Positions 31,764-42,620 are shown, counted from the first letter of the stretch. The stretch is DNA of 64,000 nt from Epiperipatus broadwayi (GCA_028023455.1 JAQFVV010000454.1:248001-312000); one strand, 5' to 3'. Program-made: numbers and translations. The notes: generated by a model not told the origin, from the sequence alone.

Positions 31764-32622
31764 ATTTAAAAAAATTCAATTAGGCCAATTAAATGAAACT
31801 ATTAAAGGAATGAAAGTAAATGGAGATTATTTAAGTCATTTAGATTTTGCAGATGATGTGGTTGTTTTTGCAAATAATGCTTTAGAGCTGCAAGAAATGT
31901 TGCAAGAGTTATCAGATGAAAGTAGGAAAGTAGGACTAAAGATAAATGTTAAAAAGACTAAGTAATGTTTAAGGATTTTCTCAAAATATGAAAATAAATA
32001 TTGATTGTGATGAGTTAGAAGAAGGTAACAGTTACAAATACCTTGGTCAGATTATTAATACAAATGGGAACATAATGGATGAAATTAATCATAGAATTAA
32101 ACTTGGTTGGAGTGCTTTTGGTAGAAATAACTTGATACTAAAAGGAAATATGCCTATGTGTTTAAAAAGGAAGGTTTTTAATAAATGTATTTTACCAGTT
32201 CTTACTTATGGATCTGAGACTTGGACACTTAATAGAAGAGCAATACAGAGACTTCAGATCACACAAAGAAGTATGGAAAGATGCATGTTGGGAGTAACAA
32301 GAAGAGATCAAAAATGCAATATATGGGCAAGAGAACAAACAGGTGTTACTGACCTCATTGAAAAAATTAAAAGACTGAAGTGGAGTTGAGCTGGACATAT
32401 TGGTAGAAGAGGTGATAATAGATGGACAATTAAAATCTTAAACTAGATTCCAAGAGATTGTAAAAGACCCAGAAAGAGACCACATGTGAGATAGATGGAT
32501 GAAATAAGAAAGTGTGCAGGGGTGATGTGGAGAAGAGAAGCTAAAGATCAGAGAAAATGGATTGAACTTGGAGAGACCTTCATCCTGCAGTGGATTGATA
32601 ATGGTTGATGATGATGATGATT
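31764..32622 (+). pseudogene. RTE-type LINE, 3' half of reverse transcriptase
   Basis: Starts inside RT with NGDYLSHLDFADDVV (catalytic FADD at 31846-31857), continues LQELSDESRKVGLKIN, a stop and frameshift at 31963-31988, then KYLGQIINTNG, LPVLTYGSETWTL, the R-W-AGHI and RPRKRPHVR..MDEI tail typical of RTE/BovB-like proteins. The 3' end is a TGATGATGATGA repeat at 32607-32622, the short-repeat tail of RTE elements instead of poly-A. In-frame stops (32387, ~32443, ~32491) all replace expected Trp. The 5' part is missing, the usual LINE 5' truncation. Confidence 0.88.
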
Positions 32623-33888
32623 GTCTTTGGCCTATTATTTTGAGCTCAAACATTACATGATTTCCCAAGCAACTGTATATACAATTTATTTTGATCTCTG
32701 TAATTGATGACAATGCAGTAAGAGACAGACTCATGTACTAAAGATTTCTGCATCGAACTTCTAAATGTCAAAAATAAAAAAAAATAACATGGTCAGTTTT
32801 AATATTTAAACATTCCATACCTTTCTGTAATCTTTACCAATTAATCATACAGTTACTTTTATTATATTACTCCTTTAGTTTAAGTTCATTATAAATTTGA
32901 TAGTTACAATATACTTCATATCACTGTACTCATTAATAATCCATGTCAATATGAGTAATCAATGGATACCATTAGTAAGCACTAATTGACTTTCATTCTA
33001 GTTTCACAAATAAAGTTATGTTAAATGGATTGCTGTTATTAATCCCATTTTCTTTAGTACTTATTATTCTCCATAATGCTCTTTCTACTCTTTACAAATA
33101 TTTCACTGCTATCTATTTTGTATTTATTCTTACTTGCAATTATATGTTGAACTATTTCCATCATCTATTATTAATTACTAAATTTCTTTAGAAAAATTCA
33201 AACTTTATTTTAACTTTTCAAATATATTCAGTTGATAGTAATAATGCATAGGTAAGCTCATAACATAAGGTTTTTTCTTTTCATGTCTCTGATCATGTTG
33301 GGACCTGTATGTGAGTTTGGCCTGTTGATGGCCTTTTATATTATGCTTACCTTATTTAATGTTGATTGCTGTGTTTCTTATATATATTGAAGCCCCCTTA
33401 TTTAAGCTATATTGGAAAATGTTTGAATTAATCTCTTTTCCATGTTCTGTTGCTCAATGATATGATCTATGTATTTATTTGTTTTATTGTGTTGATCTCC
33501 TGATGGTTGTAATGAATTATTACATTGAAATTGTACATTACGTTAATTGTTTCTTTAGACTTTGTATCATTCTAAACTGTATATCTTGTATACTTAATCA
33601 GGCATTCTCAGTAACTGTTGGGATGGGATATCCATGTGCCCAACCAAATTTTATAATTGATTGTTTACTTATGTATTGTGCTTTGATTGAAAATAAAATT
33701 TATTTATTTTTGAAAAAAAAAAACAATGTTTTTTTGAATGACATCATTCTCTATTCTTCTGTGTTATGAGTTTGATTAGTAACATCATTAGCATAGATGT
33801 CTAACTTTTGATTCCCAAATATTGAATTTAAGATAATGCTCTAATAAACTAGACTATTCTGCCAAAAAAAACAGTCAGCATAAATTTA
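32623..33888. other. AT-rich unassigned DNA
   Basis: No feature beyond a minor TAATCAATGGATACC match to HH-C near 32957. Confidence 0.45.
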
Positions 33889-34292
33889 ATATACTCTTTA
33901 AAATAGTTCTTCCTAATTTCTCCATTTTTTTCTTAAAGATAAAGTTAATGAGTAGGTTCCAAACATTAGGATTTGTTATACTATATTGAGTTATGGGGTC
34001 ATTTGCCATTATCATATGAAAAATATCTTTAAATTTTTTTTTCTGTTTTCTCTTTATCCAATACTTTTACCTTAATTCAATTGAATATATATACTCTTTA
34101 AAATAGTTCTTCCTAATTTCTCCATTTTTTTCTTAAAGATAAAGTTAATGAGTAGGTTCCAAACATTAGGATTTGTTATACTATATTGAGTTATGGGGTC
34201 ATTTGCCATTATCATATGAAAAATATCTTTAAATTTTTTTTTCTGTTTTCTCTTTATCCAATACTTTTACCTTAATTCAATTGAATATATAT
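33889..34292. repeat. Exact 200-bp tandem duplication
   Basis: 33889-34088 is repeated without visible change at 34089-34288 and a few bases beyond. On the minus strand each unit reads an uncharacterised frame (MANDPITQYSITNPNVWNLL) that resembles a frame at 35090-35200. Complete identity implies a very recent event or an assembly duplication. Confidence 0.92.
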
Positions 34293-34654
34293 TTCTTGGT
34301 AAATTCATGATTTACTACATAGTTCGTACATCTTTCATCATTTTTAATTGTTTTTTCAACAGACTATCCGATTTGCAAATATATTTTCTTTCACTTGCAC
34401 ATGGTTTTTCATAGAAATAATTATTGTTTTTCAGCATTTCAGTTAGGTTTGTAAAAATTAACATTCCTTATAGTATACTATGGCTTTGGAAAAATGTTCT
34501 AATGTGATATTATTGTAGATTTTCTTGTTTACAATTTTTTGGTATACATGGATATACTAAATGTCTATAATTAGTTTATCTTTTGAGGTTTCTTTTTGTT
34601 GTCTATTCAAAATCTTCTCATTCATAACTTATTTATGAATGTTTTCTTGATTTA
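34293..34654. other. AT-rich unassigned DNA
   Basis: It may be part of the same unknown transposon-like minus-strand coding remnant as its neighbours; no motif. Confidence 0.35.
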
Positions 34655-34984
34655 AACCACTGAACATCACATGATCACTTTCTCTTATACTAGCACATAA
34701 TTGTTAATAAACAAGGCAAAACTCTCCATACAGTAGTGCCACCCTGTGCCAACCAGAGTAATTAATGGATGCCAGAAGGCTTGTTCATAAAATCCCTATC
34801 TAGGTGCAGTGCTCTCAGATCCAAAGCTTCTCACTGACAAAGGCCATAAGCCAGAAACTAGTCTGGGGATATTGGATGAGTACACACTAGATAGGGATTT
34901 TATGCACAAGCCTTCTGGCATCCATTGATTACTCTGGTTGGCACAAGGTGGCACTATTGTACAGAGAGTTTTGCCTTGTTTTCT
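34655..34984. mobile_element. HH-C element, inverted dimer
   Basis: A minus-oriented fragment (34655-~34800) is joined to a plus-oriented piece (~34802-34984) that contains the hammerhead and the GGCATCCATTGATTACTCTG block. Each half has the GGCAAAACTC end. It interrupts the frame of the flanking unknown coding remnant. Confidence 0.78.
34819..34877 (+). ncRNA. Hammerhead ribozyme motif, HH-C (G8 mutated)
   Basis: Outer stem I ATCCAA/TTGGAT, inner TTCTCA/TGGGGA with G-U pairs, core CTGACAA (34834-34840; G8 is A), stem II GGC/GCC with loop CATAA, GAAA 34854-34857, palindromic stem III ACTAGT, cleavage-site C at 34863. Fold kept; one catalytic base lost. Confidence 0.78.
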
Positions 34985-35300
34985 TAATTTCTTTTTTTTA
35001 AAGGATAATGGTAATGATTTCCAAACATTATAAATTGTCAAACTAGGATGGCTTACGGGGTCAATTGCTACTGTTGTGCAAGCAGTTTCTTTAAATTCTC
35101 TCTTTCCAATAGTTTTGTTTCTCTCTAATTGAGCATATGTGTTCATTAGTATACGCACTATTGCAATATTGTGAACACAATAAATACATATTCCCTTCAA
35201 ATAAATTTACAATATAATTAGAAAAAGAATAAAATTGGGTTTTTAAAGTATTTTGTGATAAATCTCTCATAACAAATCCAAAAAACCCCCACATATAAGG
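34985..35300 (-). pseudogene. Uncharacterised transposon-like coding remnant
   Basis: The minus-strand frame reads KREFKETACTTVAIDPVSHP and then IYNVWKSL; the tandem units at 33889-34292 read a similar pattern (F-K, D-P, a short gap, N-V-W, F-K-K-K). Two related but diverged copies of one unknown protein segment within 1.3 kb suggest a repeat-encoded protein. I do not recognise it. Confidence 0.35.
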
Positions 35301-35469
35301 AAATATTTAGCATATAATACAATTATGACAAAACACAAAGATTGGAATTATGATATCACCATACAACAAAGAAAAGAAAATGTATTCAAAAAACAATGAC
35401 TTGAAAAAAAGTCTTGCATAGATCATATTTTCAAGAATAATGATCAGGTATCTTTAAGAGAATCTTAAA

Positions 35470-35819
35470 TAGATATAAAAAATGTATATCAAAGGATAAA
35501 ACAATTATATATACTAATGCATTCATATATACCAAGAATAACAGACAAAATTAAGGAAATATGCAGCCAGTATAATATCAAAAGAGCTTTTCAAAGCCAT
35601 AGTAAACTACAAAGAATCCTCATAATTCTTATAAAACTCAAACTGGGAATTCTGAAAAATAAAAACTGCATTTATGAAATACCATATGAATGTAGAAGTA
35701 TGTATATGAGGCAAAGTAACAGCCCTATTGAAAAGCATTTAAACGACCACAAAAGAATGATTAAAAAACAAAGAATTGTTGGTACTGTGGTATTAGAGCT
35801 GCGACATGAAGAATTATAA
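35470..35819 (+). pseudogene. Penelope-like element C-terminus with GIY-YIG endonuclease remnant
   Basis: From the Met at 35517 (the frame is open a little further upstream) the 100 codons match the end of PLE proteins: YIPRITDKIKEIC (the linker before the endonuclease), CIYEIP at residues 51-56 (the GIY strand), YMR at 63-65 where YIG is expected, and EKHLNDHKR with the conserved His. The endonuclease nicks target DNA for insertion. The changed YIG motif and missing reverse transcriptase mark it as dead. Its last codons run into the left arm of an 872-bp palindrome made of HH-A sequence. Confidence 0.72.
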
Positions 35820-36656
35820 TCGTTTAATCATTAAATTAATTAGGTTATTAAATCAAAAACATATTTTACAATCTACATTAAAAAAAAAAACAATTTACCA
35901 AAAAAAAAATACGAAAAGCATTAATGTGAAGAATAGTTAAAATGCGTGTTTAAATCAAATTGAGTGTGTGTTTGCACGTGCATATTCTGCATAATCTATT
36001 TTAATACATTGTAAGGCTTACACCTGCACATATATATGTAATATATATGGTATTCGAACTCAGACTTTCACACGACCAACTCTCAGTGCCATCTTATATT
36101 GCTGACTCACCTGATCACACACATGTTGAAAAAATAAATAATCACCAATATACGTATTTCGTGCTAATCCAGCACTCATTAAAGTATGAAGATTGGTTAA
36201 AATAAAGCTGAGTACTAATTGTATATATGTGTGGAGATGGTAATCTGAACCAATTGATGAGTGCTGGTTTAGCACGAAATACGTATATTGGTGATTATTT
36301 ATCTTTTCAACATGTGTGTGATCAGGTGAGTCAGCAATATAAGATGGCACTGAGATTTGTAGGTCGTGTGAAGGTCTGAGTTCGAATCCCGTATATATTG
36401 CATATATAAATGCAGGTGTAAGCCTTACAAGGTATTAAAATAGATTATGAAGAATATGCACGTGCTAACACACACTCAATTTGATTTAAACACGCATTTT
36501 AACTATTCTTCACATTAATGCTTTTCGTATTTTTTTTTGTTAAATTGTTGTTTTTTTTTTTAATGTAGATTTTAAAATATGTTTTTGATTTAATAACCTA
36601 GTTAATTTAATGATTAAACGATTATAATTCTTCAATTCGCAGCTCTAATACCACAG
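35785..36656. mobile_element. 872-bp palindrome: HH-A inverted dimer carrying a PLE 3' end
   Basis: Left arm 35785-~36187 and right arm ~36213-36656 are inverted copies over ~400 bp, including the last ~35 bp of the PLE endonuclease ORF (CTGTGGTATTAGAGCTG, inverted near 36640). Thus HH-A is physically the tail of a PLE here. The left arm stops midway through the hammerhead; the right arm holds a whole one (36241-36297). Confidence 0.85.
36241..36297 (+). ncRNA. Hammerhead ribozyme motif, HH-A (C3 mutated)
   Basis: Core reads TTGATGA (36254-36260; C3 is U). Stem II is a perfect 5 bp GTGCT/AGCAC, GAAA 36276-36279, stem III ATACGTAT palindrome, cleavage-site A at 36287, inner stem I ACCAA/TTGGT and outer TAATC/GATTA fully paired. 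Confidence 0.8.
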
Positions 36657-37747
36657 AACCGAATTGTTATATCTAAAATAGAAGACACATGTACTAATGA
36701 ATATATGTTTGGTTGATAAAAGACAAAAATATTGTATAAAAAAATAAAACTTAAGAAAACTGCTGATATTATAGTATCGACTTACTATATGAATTAATCT
36801 AATTTGACAATTAATATTGTTTGAAAAACAGTGCTGCCATTAAAAAAAGACAGAGAAATCAGGAGGATCTTCATACATTAATATATCAAATTTCTATTGG
36901 CTGTTGCCTTTGATGAAATAGCCTAATTAGTTAAAGCATTCATTTTAAATTCATTATTCGTAAATCTAAAAGTCTCTCAACTTCCACACTAGTTCTGTTA
37001 TTTATTAGGTCAACAATATCCAAAGAAGAGAATACAACAATACAATTAAAAAAATTACCAATGACTGATTATATCTGAAAAGTTTAAATAAAGTTTGAAT
37101 TTTTATAAAGACATCTAACAATTATGGAAAATGATCCAACAAAAAATGTCGTATCTATCCCGTAATTTTTTATATTTTTATTTGAATATCTCACATTTAT
37201 ATTTGAATTAAGCAGTCTTGCCAATGTATTTGAAAATATTCCTTTCTCTTTTTCTTTAGTGATATAGTTATGTCTTGTTTTATTTCTTATTCTCTTCAAA
37301 TGTGACTTTAAAAGTTCATAAGCATGATTTAAATATGGACACATATATCCATCAAAATGTAAAAATCAATACTTAAAACAGCTGAGCTTTTCTATCATAA
37401 TTTCATCTTATAATTCCAAACTTTGTTATTATAATTAACATTTCTATATAAATAAAAACTTATTAATCTTTCATTAATTTTCATTTCTTATATGTAATTT
37501 ATAATGTACTACTAAGTTTTTCTTACTCATTTTTCTACTGGATTTTGATTTTTCTTATTTAACAATTTATAATTTTTTTACATTTTTTTGCATGATTTCT
37601 AGTTTTTCATCATCATGTTTATTATCTTGTTCATTAGTGGTAGAGTGGTAAACTTATAGTATCTGAATTTCCACGTCAAATAAAGTAAAAAAAATTTCAT
37701 TGATAGACCATTGTACTCAATCTACTATGAAATCTTTAATGGCATAT
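36657..37747. other. AT-rich unassigned DNA
   Basis: An 86-codon minus frame at 37084-37344 has no recognised motif. Confidence 0.45.
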
Positions 37748-37761
37748 CCCCCCCTTTTTTT

Positions 37762-37812
<51 letters not shown>

Positions 37813-38215
37813 CCCCCTTTTCCCCCCCCACTCCCCCCCCCTTTCCCCCCAAATTCCCCCTAATTAAATATTTAAAAAAGAAAAAAAAAAACCCAACAAT
37901 TTCTTAACCCCTCCTTCCCCCCCCTCCCCCCCCCCCCCCCCCCCCCCCCCTTTATTTCCCCCCCCCCCCACCCCCCCCCTTTTTCTTTTTCCTCCCCCCC
38001 CCCCCCCCCCCTTTTCTTTTCTTTTTTATAAATCTCCCTTTTTTTTAATTTTTTTCTTTTCCTTTAAACATTCCCCCCCCCCCTTATTAAAACCCCCCAA
38101 CCCCCCCCACAAATTTTTTCCGTTTTTCATTTAATAACAAACCTTACATTATATTTTTTAAACCAAAAAAAAAAAAACAAATAAAATTAATAATAAAAAA
38201 AAAAAAAAACAAACC
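37748..38215. repeat. Poly-C and mixed homopolymer tract
   Basis: Long runs of C (one of more than 50) broken by T, A and short AT pieces. Nothing like it occurs in the rest of the window, which is otherwise C-poor. It may be a real low-complexity array or a consensus artefact of low-quality reads. Confidence 0.85.
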
Positions 38216-38258
38216 CCCGCCGGGCAAAAATTAAATTAAACACCCAAAAAAAAACACC

Positions 38259-38294
38259 TGAAACGAAGATCGGTCCCCCGATCTGTCTGTTTCA
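38259..38294. repeat. Small hairpin at edge of poly-C tract
   Basis: TGAAAC...GTTTCA and AGATCGG/CCGATCT nested inverted repeats around a 3-base loop. Confidence 0.6.
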
Positions 38295-39177
38295 ATATGA
38301 TCTGAAGAACTAACCATATCATAATAATTATCATGAATATTAGTCTAAATGTATAAATGAATAATAATTTTTGGAACAACTTTAAGCCTAATTACCACTG
38401 ATTATCATTTTATCCTGTAAATACAATAATATCTTTTGATTATTGTCATAAAATAACATCTATTCTTCCATAACTATTGATAATGTCAGAAGTTCAATAT
38501 GGCTGCTGTCAAACTTTTTGCTTATTCTTTTGACTTTTTTCCAGTTCCTTCATTTTGTTTCAAACAAAAAATATTAATATAAAGTTTATTATTGATCTTT
38601 GATGCATCTCATATATTAGTTACAATGTTTTTGATGTGATGATCATATGCAAAAAAGAAATAATTTTTGTTCTTATATCTAAATAATTCTCATGTAAACA
38701 CAGCATTTTTCAGCATTTCTACCCATAGTCAACCTATTTAGCAAATTAATATGGATTAGTTTATAAATACCTAGTTACAAAAAGTGCAGATCTCTCTCTG
38801 ATGTTAAATATGTGGATATTGTTTTTTCACAAATTCAATTAACAGTATCAAGATGAAAGTAAGTTGTGATTAACACATTATTCATGTTCTTTACTTAAAA
38901 AGAGAAAAGATTGATATGATTTACCTGCTCTTGAAATTTGATTGTAAAGTTATTAAAGGTATATATTCTTAAATTTTTTTTACTTCACTTCATCATGAGT
39001 TGTTTTTTAATTATGCATTAAATTATTTATTCAAAAATATATGCAAATTTCATTTAACGAAAAAAAAAATCAATGTAACCATATAACCGATATTAAAATA
39101 ATCTTTATCATTAAAAAATAAATAAGTATTGTAATTCCTCTTAAAATAAATTATATATTTACAAGTTTTGTTTCTTA
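38295..39177. other. AT-rich unassigned DNA
   Basis: No feature seen. Confidence 0.5.
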
Positions 39178-39540
39178 TATAAGGGATTCGAACTCGGACT
39201 TTCACACACCCCTCAACTCACTATGCCATCTCTTATTGCTGACCACCTGATCACACCCATATTGAAAAGATAAATAATCTCCAATATGTGTATTTCGTGA
39301 TAAATCAGAACTCAGCAGTTGGTCCAGATTATCATCTCCACACATATATACAATCAGGGCTCAGCTTTATATTAAGATAGACAATCTTCATACTTTAATG
39401 GACAGACTTCAAAACATTCCAACCCACAACTCTTAAGCCATCCATTTAATTGAAAATCTGATGATGGAACATTCAAAGCCCACTGAGTGTCAAAGTTGTC
39501 ATCATACCCACGTTGACGTTAGACATTATGATTCTCTAAG
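39178..39540 (-). mobile_element. HH-A repeat copy
   Basis: Full block order from GGGATTCGAACTCGGAC (box-B-like, on the minus strand) to CACGTTGACGTTAGACAT. The hammerhead at 39275-39333 (minus) keeps GAAA (39296-39293) but its core is CTGCTGA, with A6 changed. Confidence 0.75.
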
Positions 39541-40599
39541 TTACATTATTAGAGTAAAGATTAGTCAAGTTTATAATTAAAAATGGAGAGCATTACTTCA
39601 TTTCAGTCTTTGGGTCCAAAGACTCGTTAATTATTCTAATGAAAATGCTCTATAGTCTAAAAACAAATGATAAGATTATGTGCCCTATAGAAAAGACTAG
39701 ATCAATAAGAAAATTGGTTGGTCTATATATTGATATAATCCCTCCCCGGCATCAACATATTCACAAGATCGATACATGGAAACCACTTTGTTTTAATTTA
39801 ATAAATCAATCATATAGTGAATTAAAAATAAATGTATATATAATTTGTATAGAGTTTTAGTATTTCATTTATTTAATTTTAAAATAATAATGTCAAAAGG
39901 AATATAACAGATTAAAAAATTTTGTAGCATTCATAAACGATATAATATTACTAAAATATAGAATTCTTTTTTTTTTAAAAAAAAATCATAAAAGTATTAT
40001 TTTAAAATTCATATTATTGTATTAAAAAAATTTATTTCCAAAATTTTATTGTCAAGAGTTTAAATGAATGGTATTTTTAGAATGTAAAAGTTAGACACTA
40101 GAGAAGAGGAATAGAATAATTGATCCTTTTAAATGCGATGTTGGTGAAAGCTTTTGAAAATATTGCAACAAGAAAACCTTTAATGGAATTACATCATACT
40201 ATAAAATAACTCCTAGAAAAATATGTAATATTTAAAAGTAAAATGGATTCCAGTATCATAATAATAAATATGCCATTAGAAAGTCTAGAAAATCAAATGG
40301 ATGATAGGTTATTCTAATGAAATATTATTCCTATGATAACCAGGAGTCAATAAAGCAAAAAAGACTCGATTGAGACTAATAATAATGATAAGAACAACAA
40401 TAACAATAATAATAGATAATGCCTTAGATCTTGGACAGCGCAAATTAGGTAAAAATGGTCCACATTCAAACCATTTAATAATTATTTTTTTATATATACA
40501 TCTTAGACTCAAGCATCTATAAATAGATATCAAATGAAGAAAAATTTGAAAACAAATATATATATATATTGCAGAGATGATACACCATATTTAAAAACA
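39541..40599. other. AT-rich DNA with short unknown frames
   Basis: Frames at 39639-39860 (plus) and 40309-40533 (minus) show no motif; the first could be a decayed transposon piece but I cannot support it. Confidence 0.35.
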
Positions 40600-40990
40600 G
40601 TAATGATAAGAATCTCGGCCTCAGGGTGGCCTTTGAACATTCCATCAGATTTTTAATTGGATGGACGGTTGAAAAGTTGAAGTGTGGAGTGGATTGAAGC
40701 CTGCCCTAATTAAAATATGCGGTTTGGCTATCTTAATATATATCTGAGCACTTATAGCATATATGTGTGGAGATGGTAATCTGTACCAACTGATGATTGC
40801 TGGTTTAGCATGAAATATGTATATTGGTGATTATCTTTTCAACATATATGTAGTCAAGGGTATCAGTGTTAGAGATAGTGTGGAGAGTGGTGGATCGTGT
40901 GAAAGTCTGTGCTCATATACCCTATATATATAACATATATAGACACAGGTATATAATAAGCCTGTGTGTTTCAGTTAATAATGATTCAGA
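40600..40990 (+). mobile_element. HH-A repeat, near full length, plus orientation
   Basis: Starts near AATCTCGGCCTCAGG, contains all blocks and ends in GGTATATAATAAGCCTGTG. It carries the best-preserved HH-A hammerhead of the window. No ORF. Confidence 0.82.
40777..40833 (+). ncRNA. Hammerhead ribozyme motif, HH-A, all core bases intact
   Basis: Outer stem I TAATC/GATTA; 3-nt bulge; inner stem I ACCAA (40785-40789)/TTGGT (40824-40828); core CTGATGA 40790-40796; stem II TGCT/AGCA with loop GGTTT; GAAA 40812-40815; stem III ATATGTAT; cleavage-site A at 40823. This is a type I hammerhead with minimal stem III, the architecture known from retroelement hammerheads. The stem I bulge and loop II are in position for the usual tertiary contact. 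Confidence 0.88.
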
Positions 40991-41399
40991 AAAAAATGAA
41001 CACGTGTTCAGCAGGATTAAAAAACTAATCGGGTAAAGTTTTACCTTGGATTAAAATTTGTTTAATAAATTTCTATCTCTGGTGTACTTATTGCAAACTG
41101 ATTTGCTTCTACTTCAGTAGTATAAATATAAAAAAATACTACTTCTGTTTGTTCACTTTTAGCTTTTCTGTTATCAAAAACAAGGAAATTTTTTTGACAT
41201 ATTTAATGGTTCTATTTTTATTTTTCTAGTTTTGTTTTTATTTTATTAGATTTTTTATTTTTTGCTGGTCAAAAAAAAAATTCAGTGTTTTTATTAAAAT
41301 GAGAAAAGTATATATAGAAATAATTCTAAATTATATACATATAAATAACAAATATAATATTCTCAATATGTAAAACAGAACACACACACATGTATATAC
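40991..41399. other. AT-rich unassigned DNA
   Basis: No feature seen. Confidence 0.5.
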
Positions 41400-42000
41400 A
41401 GAATTGCGATGTGCGGTTGTGCAAGTTATGTGGGATGCAAAAATAGCACACCACAAGGGTGTCTTTTAAAGTCGTTAATCTTGTGTTTAGATTTGTAGAG
41501 GTCGCTACTGTCGCATTTTAGGCGCGTAATCTTAAGGTTATCGCCTTAATATATATTACGTTAATATATATTACTTACGTAATGAGTATGCGCTTTACGA
41601 ATTATTAATTATAAGTTAATTAATCAAATTTATATATAAAGTGAAAATGTTTTCATTTTCAAATCATTTCATTGCTAGAAATACTTTCTGAATATAAATA
41701 TTTTTTATTTAAATATAAGAGGAATACATTTTTACTTAGACTTATTGTGACAATTGCCTGAGCCTCGAATTTCAAGGTTTGAGCTTGAAATTTATTACAT
41801 ATATACTCTTAACATTGCACTAAACTAAACAGGCCCATGAGCTTTTATTGGTATAATTAATAAAATTTATATGTAAATAAAAATGTTTAGATTTTCTAAT
41901 CACTTTTATTTAAATATCCTAATTTATATAAAAAGTAATACGTTATTATTAATAATTTATTTAAAAATAAAACTTAATCTTTCTTATTGCATTGCCAAAT
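41400..42000. repeat. Moderately repeated block shared with 52.9-54.2 kb
   Basis: 41480-41540 (TTTGTAGAGGTCGCTACTG) has an inverted diverged match at 52970-53025. 41612-41830 (AATTAATAAAATTTATAT..., AAATATAAGAGGAATAC, GACAATTGCCTGAGCC) recurs partially at 41850-41960 and twice at 53640-54060 in direct orientation. It is a dispersed, locally tandem repeat without ORF; type unknown. Confidence 0.65.
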
Positions 42001-42299
42001 TCATATAATATTAATCTCATCTATATTTTTTATTACTTTTTACAATGCTTTTTTACACTGCACTATTGACAGTCTCCATTGCTCCAGAACTATAACAAAA
42101 AAAATCATGTATTTGTATTGTGTTTGTCATATATAGTTCTGAAGAAGATTGCTGGGGCATATTGTTCAATTTTTGTCACATTATATATTTTATTAAAATT
42201 GAGGTCATGGTTAGTTAATTTTATGTGTGAATAAATGGCTGATGAATTGGATTTTTCTCTAACTGCCAAAGTGTGGTTTTTCTTTATGTTATATAATGA

Positions 42300-42400
42300 G
42301 TGTGCAAATAGCTCTTAATAAGCTTTTCAGAATATCCCTATCTCAGACCAGTTTCTAGCTCTGACTTTCATCAGTGAGGCAATTCTTTATTCTGTTAATT
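42300..42400 (-). repeat. HH-B terminal region at a PLE 3' end
   Basis: Contains the HH-B terminus (GTGCAAATAGCTCTTAATAA) followed by a diverged hammerhead. On the minus strand it directly follows the PLE endonuclease. A second terminus-like piece (ATGCTAATAGTTCTTAACAA) is at 42679-42698 with part of an HHR-like block after it. Confidence 0.7.
42336..42385 (-). ncRNA. Hammerhead ribozyme motif overlapping PLE stop codon
   Basis: Minus strand: CTGATGA (42374-42368), GAAA (42355-42352), stem III ACTGGT, cleavage-site C (42346); inner stem I has about 4 pairs (CTCA/TGAG). Stem II is weakened. Core bases are intact, helices decayed. The endonuclease ORF's TAG stop (42357-42355) ends on G12. Confidence 0.68.
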
Positions 42401-42620
42401 CTATGACAGATCTGTTCAATGTATGAATCTAAACAACCTCCATGTGGAATTTCATATACACTATGACATTCCAAAGAGCTTGGAAATACTTCATTAATTT
42501 TTTTAAATGTAGTATAAACTGTGTGGATATTATTTTTCTTTAAAACATTATCAATTTTATCAGTTACTACCTTTATATATGGCAGAACAGTCTTAATTTT
42601 TGAAGTATCAAAATCTTTTT
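42355..42620 (-). pseudogene. Penelope-like element GIY-YIG endonuclease remnant
   Basis: One minus-strand frame of about 88 codons: DFDTSKIKTVLPYIKVVTDK, LKKNNIHTVY, then HSVYEIPHGGC (GIY strand as VYE, with the Cys pair region partly kept) and DSYIEQICHRIN (YIG as YIE, followed by the Q-x-x-R-like segment). It stops at TAG in the hammerhead. PLE endonucleases normally extend further to a conserved Glu and Asn, so this domain is truncated. The RT upstream was not found. Confidence 0.75.

Noticed and set aside
36355-36390. HH-A box-B-like GAGTTCGAATCCC as proof of a tRNA-derived SINE
   Set aside because: Box B is good, but no convincing box A at the right distance was found, so HH-A is not called a SINE.
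38268-38287. AGATCGG/CCGATCT as sequencing adapter remnants
   Set aside because: The pair resembles the end of a common adapter, but the inverted repeat extends outward (TGAAAC/GTTTCA), so a natural hairpin is equally likely. Not decided.
39441-39480. Second CTGATGA within HH-A elements (AAATCTGATGATGGAAC)
   Set aside because: Conserved in the family but without a stem II hairpin or GAAA at the right distance; not a second ribozyme.
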